Source of the DNA: Candidatus Desulfovibrio trichonymphae
Lineage (GTDB): Bacteria > Desulfobacterota > Desulfovibrionia > Desulfovibrionales > Desulfovibrionaceae
Length of the DNA: 64,000 bases
Assembly: GCF_002355955.1 (NCBI RefSeq)
Contig: NZ_AP017368.1
Span: forward strand, 310,001-374,000
Direction of reading: 5' to 3'
Made by a program: the position numbers and the translations under genes. Positions 26,975-35,749 of this stretch are shown here, in pieces; positions within the stretch are counted from its first letter, which is position 1, and every line of letters starts with the position of its first letter. The notes under the pieces are model-generated. The model had not been told where the DNA came from. It worked only from the letters and a program-made list of their open reading frames with translations, and searched no databases.

Positions 26975-28057
26975 TTAGCGGATAATGCCGCCGCCTACAA
27001 CCAGATCGCCGCAATACAGCACCAGAGATTGCCCCGCCGCAACTCCCTGCTGGGGTTCGGCAAAAGATATGGAAAGCTGTGAGGCCGCAGCGCCCGGCAG
27101 TGCCGTCACCGTCACGGGGCGTTGGGATGAACGCAGACGGGCGGCCAAAGAGTGCCCCGCCGTCTCAAGAGGAACATGCAGACGCGTGTATTCAAGGGTG
27201 CAGTCCTGTTGCAGGCTTTCTTCGTAATCTCCCGCCACAACCTCATTGCGCGCGGGGTTGACGCGCAGTACATATAAAGGCTTTTTTGCGGCGATACCGA
27301 GCCCCTTCCGCTGGCCGGGCGTAAAGTGCCAGAATCCCGCATGGGTTCCCAGCTCAAGGCCGTCGGAATCAACAATCTTCCCCGGGCTGTCCGGCATATT
27401 CAACAATGCCGCATAGCCGCCGGCGCAGAAATCCTGGCTGTCGGGTTTGGCATGCATGGGCAGGCCATGCCCGGCCGCCAGAGCGCGTACTTCCTTTTTT
27501 GTCATGTTCCCCAGGGGAAAAAGGGCGCTGTTGATCTGGGACCGGTTGAGACGGTAAAGGAAATAGGATTGGTCCTTGTGCGGGTCACGTCCGCGGAGCA
27601 GAACATGCCGTCCGTAATGCTGGGAAAATTCCGTGCGCGCGTAATGTCCTGTGGCGAAAAAATCAAAGTCCAGACCGCATTCCCTGGCCAGTGAAGGCAG
27701 AAGGCCGAATTTCAGCAGATGGTTGCAGCGGACGCACGGATTTGGCGTTTTTCCGGCCAGATAGGTTTTTTTGAAATAGGACAGCACAACAGCCTTGTAA
27801 GAAGCGGAGCAGTCAAAAACATGATGCGGTATGCCCAGCATGGCGCTCAATATGGCGGCCGAAGCTATATCTTCCTTTTCGCCGCAATCGTAGCACGCCC
27901 CTCCGCGCGAAGGAGCGGGCGGGCCGTCATACACGGACATGGTCGCCCCGATGACACGGAATCCCTGCTTCACAAGCAGCAGGGCGGCCACAGCCGAGTC
28001 CACTCCGCCTGAAAGGCCGATCAGAATTTTTTTGCGGAGGAGGTGCCCGGCGCTCAT
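26975..28057 (-). CDS. mnmA: tRNA-specific 2-thiouridylase
   Basis: This 360-residue enzyme installs 2-thiouridine at the wobble position of Lys, Glu and Gln tRNAs. The PP-loop is GLSGGVDSAVAALLL, the catalytic cysteines are in TPNPCVRCNHLLKFG and KPDSQDFCAGGY, and ATGHYAR and KDQSYFLYRL are present. An extra Cys pair (GGACYDCGEKED) lies after the PP-loop, where many homologues have MRxW-type sequence. The ATG at 28057 has GGAG 6 bases upstream. The gene diverges from moeB. The neighbouring larE also transfers sulfur. Confidence 0.95.
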   Translation of the reverse strand: MSAGHLLRKKILIGLSGGVDSAVAALLLVKQGFRVIGATMSVYDGPPAPSRGGACYDCGEKEDIASAAILSAMLGIPHHVFDCSASYKAVVLSYFKKTYLAGKTPNPCVRCNHLLKFGLLPSLARECGLDFDFFATGHYARTEFSQHYGRHVLLRGRDPHKDQSYFLYRLNRSQINSALFPLGNMTKKEVRALAAGHGLPMHAKPDSQDFCAGGYAALLNMPDSPGKIVDSDGLELGTHAGFWHFTPGQRKGLGIAAKKPLYVLRVNPARNEVVAGDYEESLQQDCTLEYTRLHVPLETAGHSLAARLRSSQRPVTVTALPGAAASQLSISFAEPQQGVAAGQSLVLYCGDLVVGGGIIR

Positions 28058-28146
28058 GAGAAACTCCAAAAAACGCTTGATTCGAAGTAGGCTGAAAGAT
28101 TAATATTACTTATTCTCAATTTTAAAGAAATGTAAAGGAGTTCCCC

Positions 28147-29328
28147 GTGGCGGAGGGGAAAAAAGATGACAGTGCGCTGCCGGCCTTGGACAGAGGGGAA
28201 ATGTTTCGTTACAGCCGCCATATATTGATTCCGGAAGTCGGTATTGAAGGGCAGAAAAAACTGAAAAAAAGCCGTGTTCTGCTGGTCGGCGCCGGAGGGC
28301 TCGGCTCTCCTGCGGCCCTTTATCTGGCTGCCGCCGGGGTAGGGCTTATAGGTCTTGTGGATCATGACAAGGTGGAAGAAAGCAACCTGCAGCGGCAGAT
28401 TATCCACGGAGAGGGAGATATCGGCAGGCTGAAAACGGCTTCGGCCAAAGACGGCATCCTGCGCATCAATTCAGGGGTCTTGGTCGTCACCTTCGACGTG
28501 ACGCTTTCAAGCGCCAACGCGTTTGATATTTTCAGCCGTTTCGACATCATTGTGGACGGATCGGATAATTTTCCCGCCCGCTACCTGATCAATGATGCCT
28601 GCGCCCTGCTGGGCAAGCCGGACGTGTATGGCGCGGTGTATCGCTTTGAAGGACAAGCCACGGTGTTTGATGCCGTGAAGGGCGGATGCCTGCGCTGTTT
28701 GTTTTCTTCCCCCCCCGCCCCCGGCACGGCGCCTTCGTGTGGAGAAGGCGGCGTTTTCGGAGTGCTGCCCGGCATTGTTGGAACCATCCAGGCGGCCGAG
28801 GTCATCAAGCTGATCCTGAACGGCGAGGCGCCGCTCATCAACCGTCTGCTTGCCTTTGACGCCTGGGATATGCGCTTTCACGAGTTCGCGCTGCGCAAAA
28901 AGGCGGATTGCCCTTTGTGCGGCGAGCATCCGCATATTAAGGAACTTATTGATTACGAGTGGTTTTGCGGGTCGCATACGGAGGATGCTCGTGCGGGAGA
29001 GGATACGGTCGAGGAGATCAGCCCGCAAGAACTGAAAAATTTTCTGGATCACGGCTCTGACATGCAGGTGATAGACGTGCGGCTTCCCGCGGAGCTGGCA
29101 ATCAGCAGACTTTCTTTTGCCGTGCCGATTACTTTACATGAACTGTATACGCGCATGGACGAGCTTGACCCGCAACGGGATGTGGTTGTGGTGTGCAAAA
29201 AAGGAGAAAAAAGTGTGTTTGCGATACAGGGCCTGAGGGAAGCGGGTTACCACGGCCGCCTGCTCAGCCTGAAAGGGGGCGTGAACGCGTGGGCGGCGGA
29301 GATTGATCCCGACATGCCTGTTTATTAG
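28147..29328 (+). CDS. MoeB/ThiF-type adenylyltransferase fused to a rhodanese domain
   Basis: This 393-residue E1-like enzyme begins at GTG with AAGGAG about 7 bases upstream. The adenylation domain has RYSRHILIPEVGIEGQKKL, the nucleotide loop VGAGGLGSPAALYLAAAG, ESNLQRQIIHGEGDIG and DGSDNFPARYLINDAC. Two CxxC pairs (CLRCLF, CPLCGE) fit the structural zinc site. The C-terminal ~100 residues are a rhodanese domain with the active-site Cys in VVVCKKGEKS. Such MoeZ-type proteins adenylate and thiocarboxylate ubiquitin-like sulfur carriers (MoaD, ThiS or CysO type). The carrier is not in the window. Confidence 0.9.
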   Translation: MAEGKKDDSALPALDRGEMFRYSRHILIPEVGIEGQKKLKKSRVLLVGAGGLGSPAALYLAAAGVGLIGLVDHDKVEESNLQRQIIHGEGDIGRLKTASAKDGILRINSGVLVVTFDVTLSSANAFDIFSRFDIIVDGSDNFPARYLINDACALLGKPDVYGAVYRFEGQATVFDAVKGGCLRCLFSSPPAPGTAPSCGEGGVFGVLPGIVGTIQAAEVIKLILNGEAPLINRLLAFDAWDMRFHEFALRKKADCPLCGEHPHIKELIDYEWFCGSHTEDARAGEDTVEEISPQELKNFLDHGSDMQVIDVRLPAELAISRLSFAVPITLHELYTRMDELDPQRDVVVVCKKGEKSVFAIQGLREAGYHGRLLSLKGGVNAWAAEIDPDMPVY

Positions 29329-29530
29329 GCGGAGACGCGCTTTCCCCGGTCAGCCGGTTCAGCGATTTTCCAGAACAACATCTAGGATGGACACGCGCCC
29401 CTGCCACGATGCCGGCCGAACTCCACTTGACGCCGCTGGGGTGAAGAAATATCACCGAAGCGCTACATTGCGGCAGTGCTGCGCGGCTGTTGCTTGGCAT
29501 TTATGCGGGATCATGCCGGTCAGCAGGAGA
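29329..29530. other. Interval between converging moeB-rhodanese and cysK genes
   Basis: This 202-base interval separates two converging genes. No terminator with a clear U-tract, RNA or gene was identified. Plus-strand translation just after moeB contains charged, basic stretches but no start codon with a ribosome-binding site and no recognisable family. Confidence 0.35.
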
Positions 29531-30487
29531 TTACACGCCGACGCCTTCATACAGAACCGAGGAGAGATAGCGCTCCCCGGCGTCCGGAAGAATAACTACG
29601 ATTGTTTTTCCGGCGAATTCGGACAGCTCGGCGAGGCGTCCGGCCGCGGCCGCGGCCGCTCCGGAGGAGATGCCTGCCAGAATGCCTTCTTCCTTTGCAA
29701 GCCGGCGGGCGAATTCAATCGCCTCCTCATTGCCGACAGGCTCCACTCTATCCAGCAGGCTGACATCCAGTGTGTCCGGGATGAAACCGGCTCCAATCCC
29801 CTGAATCTTGTGCGGCCCTGCCTGCAGCGGCTGCCCGGACAGATGTTGGGTAATGATCGGACTTGTCTGTGGTTCAACCGCTACCGAGACGATGGACTTG
29901 CCCCGTGTTTTTTTGATATAGCGTGACACCCCTGTTATTGTTCCTCCCGTTCCCACACCCGCCACGACAGCATCCACACGGCCGTCCGTGTCGTTCCAGA
30001 TTTCCGGCCCCGTTGTTTTTTCATGGATGTCGGGATTGGCCTGATTTTTAAACTGCTGCGGGATGAAATAGGCGGCCGGGTTGCCCGCGGCTATTTCTTC
30101 GGCCTTTTTAATGGCGCCGGGCATGCCATCCATCCCGGAAGTAAGAATAAGCTTGGCCCCCAGCATGGCAAGAACGCGCCGTCGTTCCAGACTCATGGTT
30201 TCAGGCATGGTCAGAGTCAGATCATAACCCCTTGCCGCCGCAACACAGGCAAGCGCGATGCCTGTATTGCCGCTGGTGGGCTCAATAATTTTTACCCCCG
30301 GCTTCAAAACGCCGCGGGTCTCGGCATCCCAGATCATTGCCGCGCCTATACGGCATTTGACGGAGTAAGAGGGGTTGCGGCCTTCAATTTTCGCAAGGAC
30401 CGTGGCCTTCCGGCTGACAACTCTGTTGAGCCTGACGAGCGGCGTGCAACCGATGGATTGTGAATTATCCTGAAAAATTTTGGACAT
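29531..30487 (-). CDS. cysK: Cysteine synthase (O-acetylserine sulfhydrylase)
   Basis: This 318-residue PLP enzyme converts O-acetylserine and sulfide to cysteine. The Lys that binds PLP is in [14 protein letters not shown], the substrate loop is [12 protein letters not shown], the phosphate loop is [14 protein letters not shown], and [11 protein letters not shown] contacts the pyridine nitrogen. The PxxSVK spacing is of the CysK type. AAGGAG lies about 7 bases before the ATG. It is 80 bases downstream of the Rrf2 regulator gene, and its upstream region holds an IscR-like half-site, so redox or cysteine-responsive control is likely. CysE is encoded at 3.4-4.3 kb. Confidence 0.96.
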   Translation of the reverse strand: MSKIFQDNSQSIGCTPLVRLNRVVSRKATVLAKIEGRNPSYSVKCRIGAAMIWDAETRGVLKPGVKIIEPTSGNTGIALACVAAARGYDLTLTMPETMSLERRRVLAMLGAKLILTSGMDGMPGAIKKAEEIAAGNPAAYFIPQQFKNQANPDIHEKTTGPEIWNDTDGRVDAVVAGVGTGGTITGVSRYIKKTRGKSIVSVAVEPQTSPIITQHLSGQPLQAGPHKIQGIGAGFIPDTLDVSLLDRVEPVGNEEAIEFARRLAKEEGILAGISSGAAAAAAGRLAELSEFAGKTIVVILPDAGERYLSSVLYEGVGV

Positions 30488-30525
30488 AACTGAACTCCTT
30501 GTATGTTATAGTATTAAAACGACAA

Positions 30526-30541
30526 AATCAGGTATAGTTAT
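30526..30541 (-). promoter_or_regulatory. Candidate Rrf2/IscR-type half-site upstream of cysK
   Basis: On the minus strand ATAACTATACCTGATT occurs at the -35 position relative to a TATAAC -10 element 17 bases further on. ATACCTGATT matches 9 of 10 positions of the IscR type 1 half-site (ATASYYGACT). The other half is poor. The eight bases ATAACTAT also occur at the promoter of the adjacent Rrf2 gene and upstream of the BAX-inhibitor gene. Function is inferred. Confidence 0.35.
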
Positions 30542-30567
30542 GTTTTTAAGAAATAGCTATGCTGATA

Positions 30568-31008
30568 TTATATACTATAATCAGACAAAGTTACATCAGC
30601 GTCCGCGTCTACCAGATACTGCAGTGATTTGCTGTTATAGACCTCTTCAACGGCAGTTTTCGCTTCCCGCCAGACCGGCAAAAAAATGCAGTTGCCCTTG
30701 AGTCTGCACTTGTGCAGCGGCGCGTCTCCATCACAACCTATATTATAGATGCTGCCGTCAATAAATCTTATAATGTCGCCTACGGTAATGCCCGAAGGTG
30801 TTTTTGCCAGTGTGAATCCGCCGCCTTTGCCGCGCCTGCTTTCCACAAAGCCGCCATGACGAAGCTGGTTCAAGATGTTTTCCAAAAAACGTTCAGGGAT
30901 GGCCTGGATTTCGGCTATCTCGGAAATCCGCACCAAGCCGTTCCCGTGCCGTCGGGCCAATTCAAACAGAGCCCGCAACCCATACTGACATTTTAAGGAA
31001 ACACCCAT
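30568..31008 (-). CDS. Rrf2-family transcriptional regulator (IscR/CymR-like)
   Basis: This 146-residue winged-helix regulator has LKCQYGLRALFELARR, the recognition region ISEIAEIQAIPERFLENILNQL, and the wing GGFVESRRGKGGGFTLAK. The C-terminal Cys pattern GCDGDAPLHKCRLKGNC (C-x8-C-x5-C) resembles Fe-S ligands of IscR, NsrR and RirA. AAGGGGGT stands 7 bases before this ATG; an upstream in-frame Met lacks a site. Its position just upstream of cysK suggests it controls cysteine synthesis or Fe-S supply in response to cluster status, as IscR or CymR do. The exact signal cannot be read from sequence. Confidence 0.9.
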   Translation of the reverse strand: MGVSLKCQYGLRALFELARRHGNGLVRISEIAEIQAIPERFLENILNQLRHGGFVESRRGKGGGFTLAKTPSGITVGDIIRFIDGSIYNIGCDGDAPLHKCRLKGNCIFLPVWREAKTAVEEVYNSKSLQYLVDADADVTLSDYSI

Positions 31009-31061
31009 CCCGTGACCCCCTTCAAAACCTGACAGATAAGTCATGCAACTTTGTCGAGATA

Positions 31062-31090
31062 GTTATAATTTATCTGTGGACGAAAAGCAA
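31062..31090 (-). promoter_or_regulatory. Promoter of the Rrf2 regulator gene
   Basis: TTGCTT (31085-31090) and TATAAC (31062-31067) are spaced by 17 bases on the minus strand, about 55 bases before the gene start. The -10 element overlaps the ATAACTAT motif shared with the cysK upstream region, consistent with autoregulation. Confidence 0.45.
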
Positions 31091-31328
31091 GCGCTTATCA
31101 GAAATGTCCTTACTGCTCATGCATGCGGTCTTGACGGAATATAGAATCCGATTAAATCGACCCAAAAGCCGCCTTGCCCGTAGGTTTCACTTCCAAAGAT
31201 GCTTTTTTTTGGGTGGCTTTCAAGCAATTTAACTATTTTATATCGTTAGGGTATAGTGGATTTTTTTATTTGAATATTTCCCAGGGATAAATTACTGCTT
31301 GTGGTTGCCGCTGATTGTAGCGGAACAT

Positions 31329-31420
31329 GGAGGGGTGGCAGAGTCCGGTTTATTGCACTGGTCTTGAAAACCAGCGAAGGTGGAAACCTTCCGGGGGTTC
31401 GAATCCCTCCCCCTCCGCCA
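31329..31420 (+). tRNA. tRNA-Ser (anticodon UGA)
   Basis: A 92-base class II tRNA. The acceptor GGAGGGG pairs with CCCCTCC, the anticodon stem CTGGT/ACCAG encloses CTTGAAA (anticodon TGA), the long variable arm GAAGG-TGGAAA-CCTTC fits serine, and the T-arm GGGGGTTCGAATCCCTC and an encoded CCA are present. It borders the broken nuclease gene, a typical integration target position. Confidence 0.97.
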
Positions 31421-31566
31421 AATTTAAGTCCAGATGGATACAGAAAAGGAATTGATAATTTGACGACAAAGGAGAAGCCGGGATGCCTCAGCTTTAGGGA
31501 ACCTGTTTTTCATTCTGTGAGAGCAGTATCTTTCAGGTGAAAAAAATAATTACCAAGGGAATAGCC

Positions 31567-32065
31567 ATGAAAAAGACAGCATTATTGATAGGTTTCAGCT
31601 TTTTTCTCTCCTTCGCGCTGCCCGCGTATGTGTCAAACACTGCTGCCGGCACTGTGGTGTCCTGTGTCAGCTCCGCCCATGCCGCGAAAAAAAGGTCAAG
31701 ATGAGAAAACACCTGAAGAAAAACAGCACAAGCGTGAAATCCCACAAGCGCAGCGTGCCGAAAAAGTAAGATATTGCAACACCACGCGTTGCCCTTGCCG
31801 CGATTCTCGCCAGCGCCACTGGAGCCGGGCGCGCAATATGATATCGCCTTCTCCCCGCGCGGGGCAGCTTGGATGTGGTTTCGGCGCTGGGTGAACGAGG
31901 TGACAGAGTTGGTTAACGATGGCGTGCCGGTGCGGCGGAACTCCAAGCACACCATCCATCACCACAAATTCATGTGATAGACAGCCGGTCTTTGCAAACG
32001 GGCAGCTTTAATTACAGCTCCGCCGCAGTGAACAAAAACGCGGAAAACTCCACGGGCATCATCTG
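31567..32065 (+). pseudogene. Secreted phospholipase D-family endonuclease (Nuc-like), frameshifted
   Basis: An AGGGA site and ATG at 31567 open a signal peptide (MKKTALLIGFSFFLSFALPA) that ends at a stop at 31702. Further along, QYDIAFSPRGA, then VNDGVPVRRNSKHTIHHHKFM in one frame and IDSRSLQTGSFNYSSAA in the next, reproduce the HKD motif region (H-x-K-x4-D followed by G-S-x-N) of the Nuc/PLD family. One base appears missing inside the HKD motif, and the stretch between the two blocks is degraded or shortened. Such enzymes are periplasmic or secreted nucleases. It lies between tRNA-Ser and tRNA-Thr. Confidence 0.82.
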
Positions 32066-32122
32066 GGGATTATTGTCCAATTGCATTGCCGCAGATTGCC
32101 GTTGGAGCTTCCCTGATATTCT

Positions 32123-32198
32123 TGGAGCTGGCGATGGGATTTGAACCCGCAACCTGCTGATTACAAATCAGCTGCTCTGCCAGTTGAGCTACGCCAGC
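32123..32198 (-). tRNA. tRNA-Thr (anticodon UGU)
   Basis: A 76-base tRNA on the minus strand. The acceptor GCTGGCG pairs with CGCCAGC, the D-arm is AGCTCAACTGGCAGAGC, the anticodon loop TTTGTAA lies between CTGA and TCAG (anticodon TGT), the T-arm is GCGGGTTCAAATCCCAT, and CCA is encoded. Confidence 0.97.
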
Positions 32199-32207
32199 GG
32201 CAAAAAA

Positions 32208-32236
32208 TCTCTATCCACTTTTGATTTTTATTGCAA
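32208..32236 (-). promoter_or_regulatory. Candidate promoter of tRNA-Thr
   Basis: TTGCAA (32231-32236) and TAGAGA (32208-32213) are 17 bases apart on the minus strand, about 10 bases before the tRNA 5' end. The -10 element is poor, and read-through from prmC is an alternative. Confidence 0.35.
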
Positions 32237-32304
32237 GAACAAAATGCCGTTTTGCCAGGGCCGGCAAACTCATTGGTCGTGTAGACGAAGCGCGTCCCGC
32301 CGCA

Positions 32305-33220
32305 TCAATGTTTCCAGGCAAGTGTGCAGCGTTCCAGACCGGCCAGATCCTTGCGCGTGCAAATGCCGCCAAAAACAAATGATTCGTCAAGCAGCCGGCG
32401 CACCTTCGCGCCCTGATTCGCGCCGTGTTCCAAGAGTAAAAGTCCTCCTGTTTTGAGAGCGGGTGCCGCAAGAGCGACAACAATTTTCAGGCAGGCAATG
32501 CCGTTCTCTGAAGAAAACAGCGCCATATGCGGTTCAAAGTGCAGCACTTCGTCCATAATTTGACTTCGTTCGCATTCCGCAATATAGGGAGGATTGCTCA
32601 CCACAAGGTCATAGGCGCATGCCTGCAACGGGGCAAGGCGCATATCAGCTTGGACGCACGTCAGTCGCGATGTCGCCTTCAGTCTGTGCGCATTTGCCTG
32701 GGCCACTGCAATAGTCCTTGGGTTGAGATCAAACAAAACACCGTGCCAGGACGTGCGCTCCAGGGCGATCGTGATGCCGATGCAGCCGGAGCCGGCCCCG
32801 ACATCGGCGAAGGTGAGCGGGGATGCAGGCAGGAGTTCCAGAGCGGTTGCAACAAGCAGTTCCGTGTCCGGGCGCGGGATCAACGTATCGGGAGTGACTG
32901 AAAAATTGCGGCTGAAAAACTCTTTGTGCCCGATGAGGTAAGCCAGCGGTTCCCCTTTGATTTTGCGGTTGACAAGAAGGTTTACCGCTTTAACCTGCGC
33001 GGAGGTCAATTCCATTTCCGTTTCAAGCGTACAGCGCAGGCGATCAATCTTCAACAGGTGGCAGAGCAGCAGTTGTGCGCAAAGGCGGGGACTGTCGATG
33101 CCGGCCTGCCTGAGACGGGTTGCGGCTTCGACAAGATATTGCTGAAGAGATACCGCGGATTGGCAGATCCGCGGTGTCGTTGCTGTTACGTCTGGACTCG
33201 ATGTAAGAGAGAGAGCAGTG

Positions 33221-33231
<11 letters not shown>
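32305..33231 (-). CDS. prmC: Peptide chain release factor N5-glutamine methyltransferase
   Basis: This enzyme methylates the GGQ glutamine of release factors with SAM. Over 308 codons it shows the helical N-terminal domain (LRQAGIDSPRLCAQLLLCHLL), KEFFSRNFSVTPDTLIPRPDTELLV, the SAM motif FADVGAGSGCIGITIAL, and the catalytic VVSNPPYIAE. The only in-frame ATG (33229-33231) lies inside the 3' end of tRNA-Lys, with no GTG or TTG between it and the conserved region. Either that ATG is used, which would need a transcript crossing the tRNA, or a non-standard start is used. A perfect inverted repeat sits in the first codons. Confidence 0.92.
33153..33174. repeat. 8-bp perfect inverted repeat between tRNA-Lys and prmC
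   Basis: CCGCGGAT and ATCCGCGG flank a 6-base loop, 47 bases after the tRNA-Lys 3' end. The hairpin is strong, but no U-run follows it in the tRNA direction. It could act as a processing or attenuation structure, or hide the prmC initiation region. Confidence 0.45.
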
Positions 33232-33296
<65 letters not shown>

Positions 33297-33313
33297 TGCG
33301 GGTGTTCATTTTT

Positions 33314-33342
33314 TTTATATGCCGAACTTTTTTGATTGTCAA
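33314..33342 (-). promoter_or_regulatory. Sigma-70 promoter of tRNA-Lys
   Basis: A consensus TTGACA (33337-33342) and TATAAA (33314-33319) are separated by 17 bases on the minus strand. Initiation would fall about 10 bases upstream of the tRNA. It is the strongest promoter match noticed in the window. Confidence 0.8.
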
Positions 33343-33568
33343 TCCTTATAAATATATCAAGACAAAGTGTCCTGCTTGTCTAGGGGCTTGTGTTCGCGCT
33401 TTCTTGCGGGTATACTGAAAATTTCAGTGGAAATGCAACAGCCTCCCCCGTGCGGAAGGCAAGGTTGTGCGCATGCAGGACATGCGCAACATAATGTAAC
33501 GGCAAAACCCGGATTCCGCTGCGGCCGGGAATCTCTGCGGCGAATCAGGGGCATGCTTGCGGGCGGTC

Positions 33569-34183
33569 ATGGATTATCTGCCTTTTCCCATCGCTTCTGT
33601 GCTTGCGGGCGCATTTCTCACGCTGTTTTGTTTTATACTGCTGTTGAACATTTTTGGTTTGCCGGCCAACTGGGGTCTGCTCGGCCTGACGGCTCTGTGG
33701 AAAGTGCTGCACCCTGCCGCGACAACCATGGACGTATGGTTCTGGGTTATGATGGTCGGGCTTGCGCTGACGGGCGAAGCTCTGGAACTGGGCATGCAGA
33801 TTTTAAAAGCGCGGCGGTATGGTTCCAGCTCGCCGGGCACGTTTGCGGGCATGATCGGCGCCGTTGCCGGCGCGATTTTTCTGGCGCCGCTTTTTTTTGG
33901 ACTGGGCGCGTTGATCGGCGCTTTGGGCGGAGCATGGACAGGTTGCTTCGTCACAGAACTTTTTATTCGCCGCAGACCACTCAAGGAAGCGATGGACGCT
34001 GCCTTCGGCGCCATGATGGGGCGATTTTTGGGCACAGTATGCAAGTGCGGCGCTGGCGGTGCCATGCTGGCGCTGACTGCGGGGCGCATATGGCCGCCCT
34101 CAGTTCCGTTCGTGCCTGGTTCGCCGGACGCGCTGGATAGCGCGGCTCAGGTTATGCTGCGCCTTGCGCGCCACTTGTGCTGA
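33569..34183 (+). CDS. DUF456 family membrane protein
   Basis: This 204-residue integral membrane protein of the DUF456 family has several hydrophobic helices separated by Gly-rich turns. LNIFGLPANWGLLGLTALWKVLHP near the start, LGMQILKARRYGSSSPGTFAGMIGAVAGAIFLAP in the middle, and GGAWTGCFVTELFIRRRPLKEAMDAAFGAMMGRFLGT with the Gly-zipper-like helices are typical. The ATG at 33569 is preferred over a TTG four codons earlier. No function is known. It converges on the csm1 relic. Confidence 0.83.
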   Translation: MDYLPFPIASVLAGAFLTLFCFILLLNIFGLPANWGLLGLTALWKVLHPAATTMDVWFWVMMVGLALTGEALELGMQILKARRYGSSSPGTFAGMIGAVAGAIFLAPLFFGLGALIGALGGAWTGCFVTELFIRRRPLKEAMDAAFGAMMGRFLGTVCKCGAGGAMLALTAGRIWPPSVPFVPGSPDALDSAAQVMLRLARHLC

Positions 34184-34269
34184 AGCGATATGGACACTCC
34201 TAAAGAAGGGTCAAGTTGACGTTTTGCAGCAGCGCCTTGCAATCTGGCGGACGGCATATCGTGACTTTT

Positions 34270-35631
34270 TCATGTGAAATCTCCCGCTTGCCCGGTATGG
34301 AAAATTCTACTTCTGTTCGCTGTTTTTTGTGAAAAATTACCTAGCTGGAGTGCATTCCTGCGACGATGGAAGAGAGTCTCAATCCCTTTCAATTCAGGGT
34401 TACGTTCATACCACTCTCGGATGATGCCGACCAGTCCGTAACTATGACGGAGAAACCAGTCGTCAAATTCCCGTCTGATTTTTTGCATGTTTTCAACAGT
34501 ATTCGGCGTGTTGGGGGCGACAATAAGGAATTTTCCGGCGGCGTTTGTAATCTGGCTTGTGGATGGCAGGTTCAGCGCCTCAAGAATGCGCAGTGCGGCA
34601 AGCTCAGTAAACAGCGCTACCTGAAAGGAACGCCCGCGCAGAATTTTTGCTGCCTGCTTGTTGGTCTGGCTGCCTTCTGCAAAAATAAAATTCTGCACGC
34701 CAAAAAAATCACCCTGTATCAGCAGAAACTTTTTCTCGTCATAGCCGGCGCGATCGTGCATATTGCGCACGGTCGCCGTCTCGTCACCATTTTTTATTTG
34801 GCCGTAACGCCACATGGCCACAGCCAAGGCGGCTGTAGCTTTGCTGTGGTCGTACAGGGAAACGTCCGGCTTTATGCCGAAGGCTGTTGCCGACGGTATG
34901 GCATGGGTGAATGTCAACCACAAGGAATCAAAATGGTCAAGCCATAATGGCCATGATTTGCAGTGTGACTGGGGGATTTTGTCAAGGCCTTCCACAAATG
35001 CCTTCCACAACGCACTGTATTCGGTTTGCGCCGCGCTGTCCGTATCCGGCTCGCATTCTTCGCGCCGCATGGGGAAAATATCGGCTGGACTTAGCGCTTT
35101 AAGCGGATAACGGTATTCGACGTCTTTCGAGCCTTGTTTTGTGGGCAACAGCAACTGTTCAAACACAGAGAGCAGTCTTGCCTGATAATGGTTGCGGCCG
35201 GTGTCTGTTTTGTCCTCAGCCTGATTGTATTTTTCAAATTCTTCACGTTCGAAGCCGGAAGCAGTTCTGTCCGCAACAGCAATAATCCATTGGAGGTATG
35301 TGTCCGGCTTGTGGTGGGCTGCCGCCGCGTTGACGAGGCTGTCGGTAATAGTTTCGGTTTTTGTCCTGTCCGCAAAAGGGAACATGTCGCCTTTGATCAC
35401 GTCCGGCCATTTGCTCTCCAGTTCGTCAAAGGCAAGGGCGGTATAGGCGGCGTGTCTGTGCGAGTGGTAGCCGCCTGCTTCGTGAAACGGGCAATACAAG
35501 GTGGTGTTGCCGTCCAGCTTATCCTGAGGGAAGCGGGAATTCCCAGTTTTGTCGGCGCGCTGGACGAATTTGCCGAGGTCATGCGTCATGGCGGCAAAGG
35601 CAACACGGCATGAGGCGTCAAGTATGTTCAT
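34270..35631 (-). pseudogene. csm1: Csm1/Cas10 type III CRISPR protein, 3' truncated
   Basis: An open frame of 453 codons covers the N-terminal half of Cas10/Csm1. The HD nuclease motif MTHDLGKF and AAAHHKPD are followed by the first palm domain, with QGDFFGVQNFIFAEGSQTN, AAKILRGRSFQVAL and NAAGKFLIVAPNTP. Homology ends near 34430. The zinc/D2 region, the second palm domain with the GGDD cyclase motif, and the C-terminal helices (~300-350 residues) are missing. The remaining codons (ERNPELKGIET and on) run through a CRISPR-like repeat and non-coding sequence. No csm2-5, cas6, cas1 or cas2 gene is in the window. Such a product could not make cyclic oligoadenylate. Confidence 0.9.
34376..34412 (-). 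CRISPR. Single CRISPR-like repeat at the csm1 break
   Basis: The plus-strand sequence GTCTCAATCCCTTTCAATTC continues to about 34412, and its complement ends GGGATTGAGAC. This is the terminal signature of type I/III repeats, whose crRNA handle is usually ATTGAAAC or ATTGAAAG. It lies exactly where csm1 homology stops. Only one copy was found, so this is not an array and repeat status is inferred. Confidence 0.5.
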
Positions 35632-35749
35632 TTTTCAATCCTGAAGACACGTTGTTAGGGTTTTGATAAGTCTTTTTGATGGACGTTGATGCTGGTGCAA
35701 TTACTTTCCGTTGCTCTCCAAATAAATCCTGATGTGTGCTGGTTCTTGT

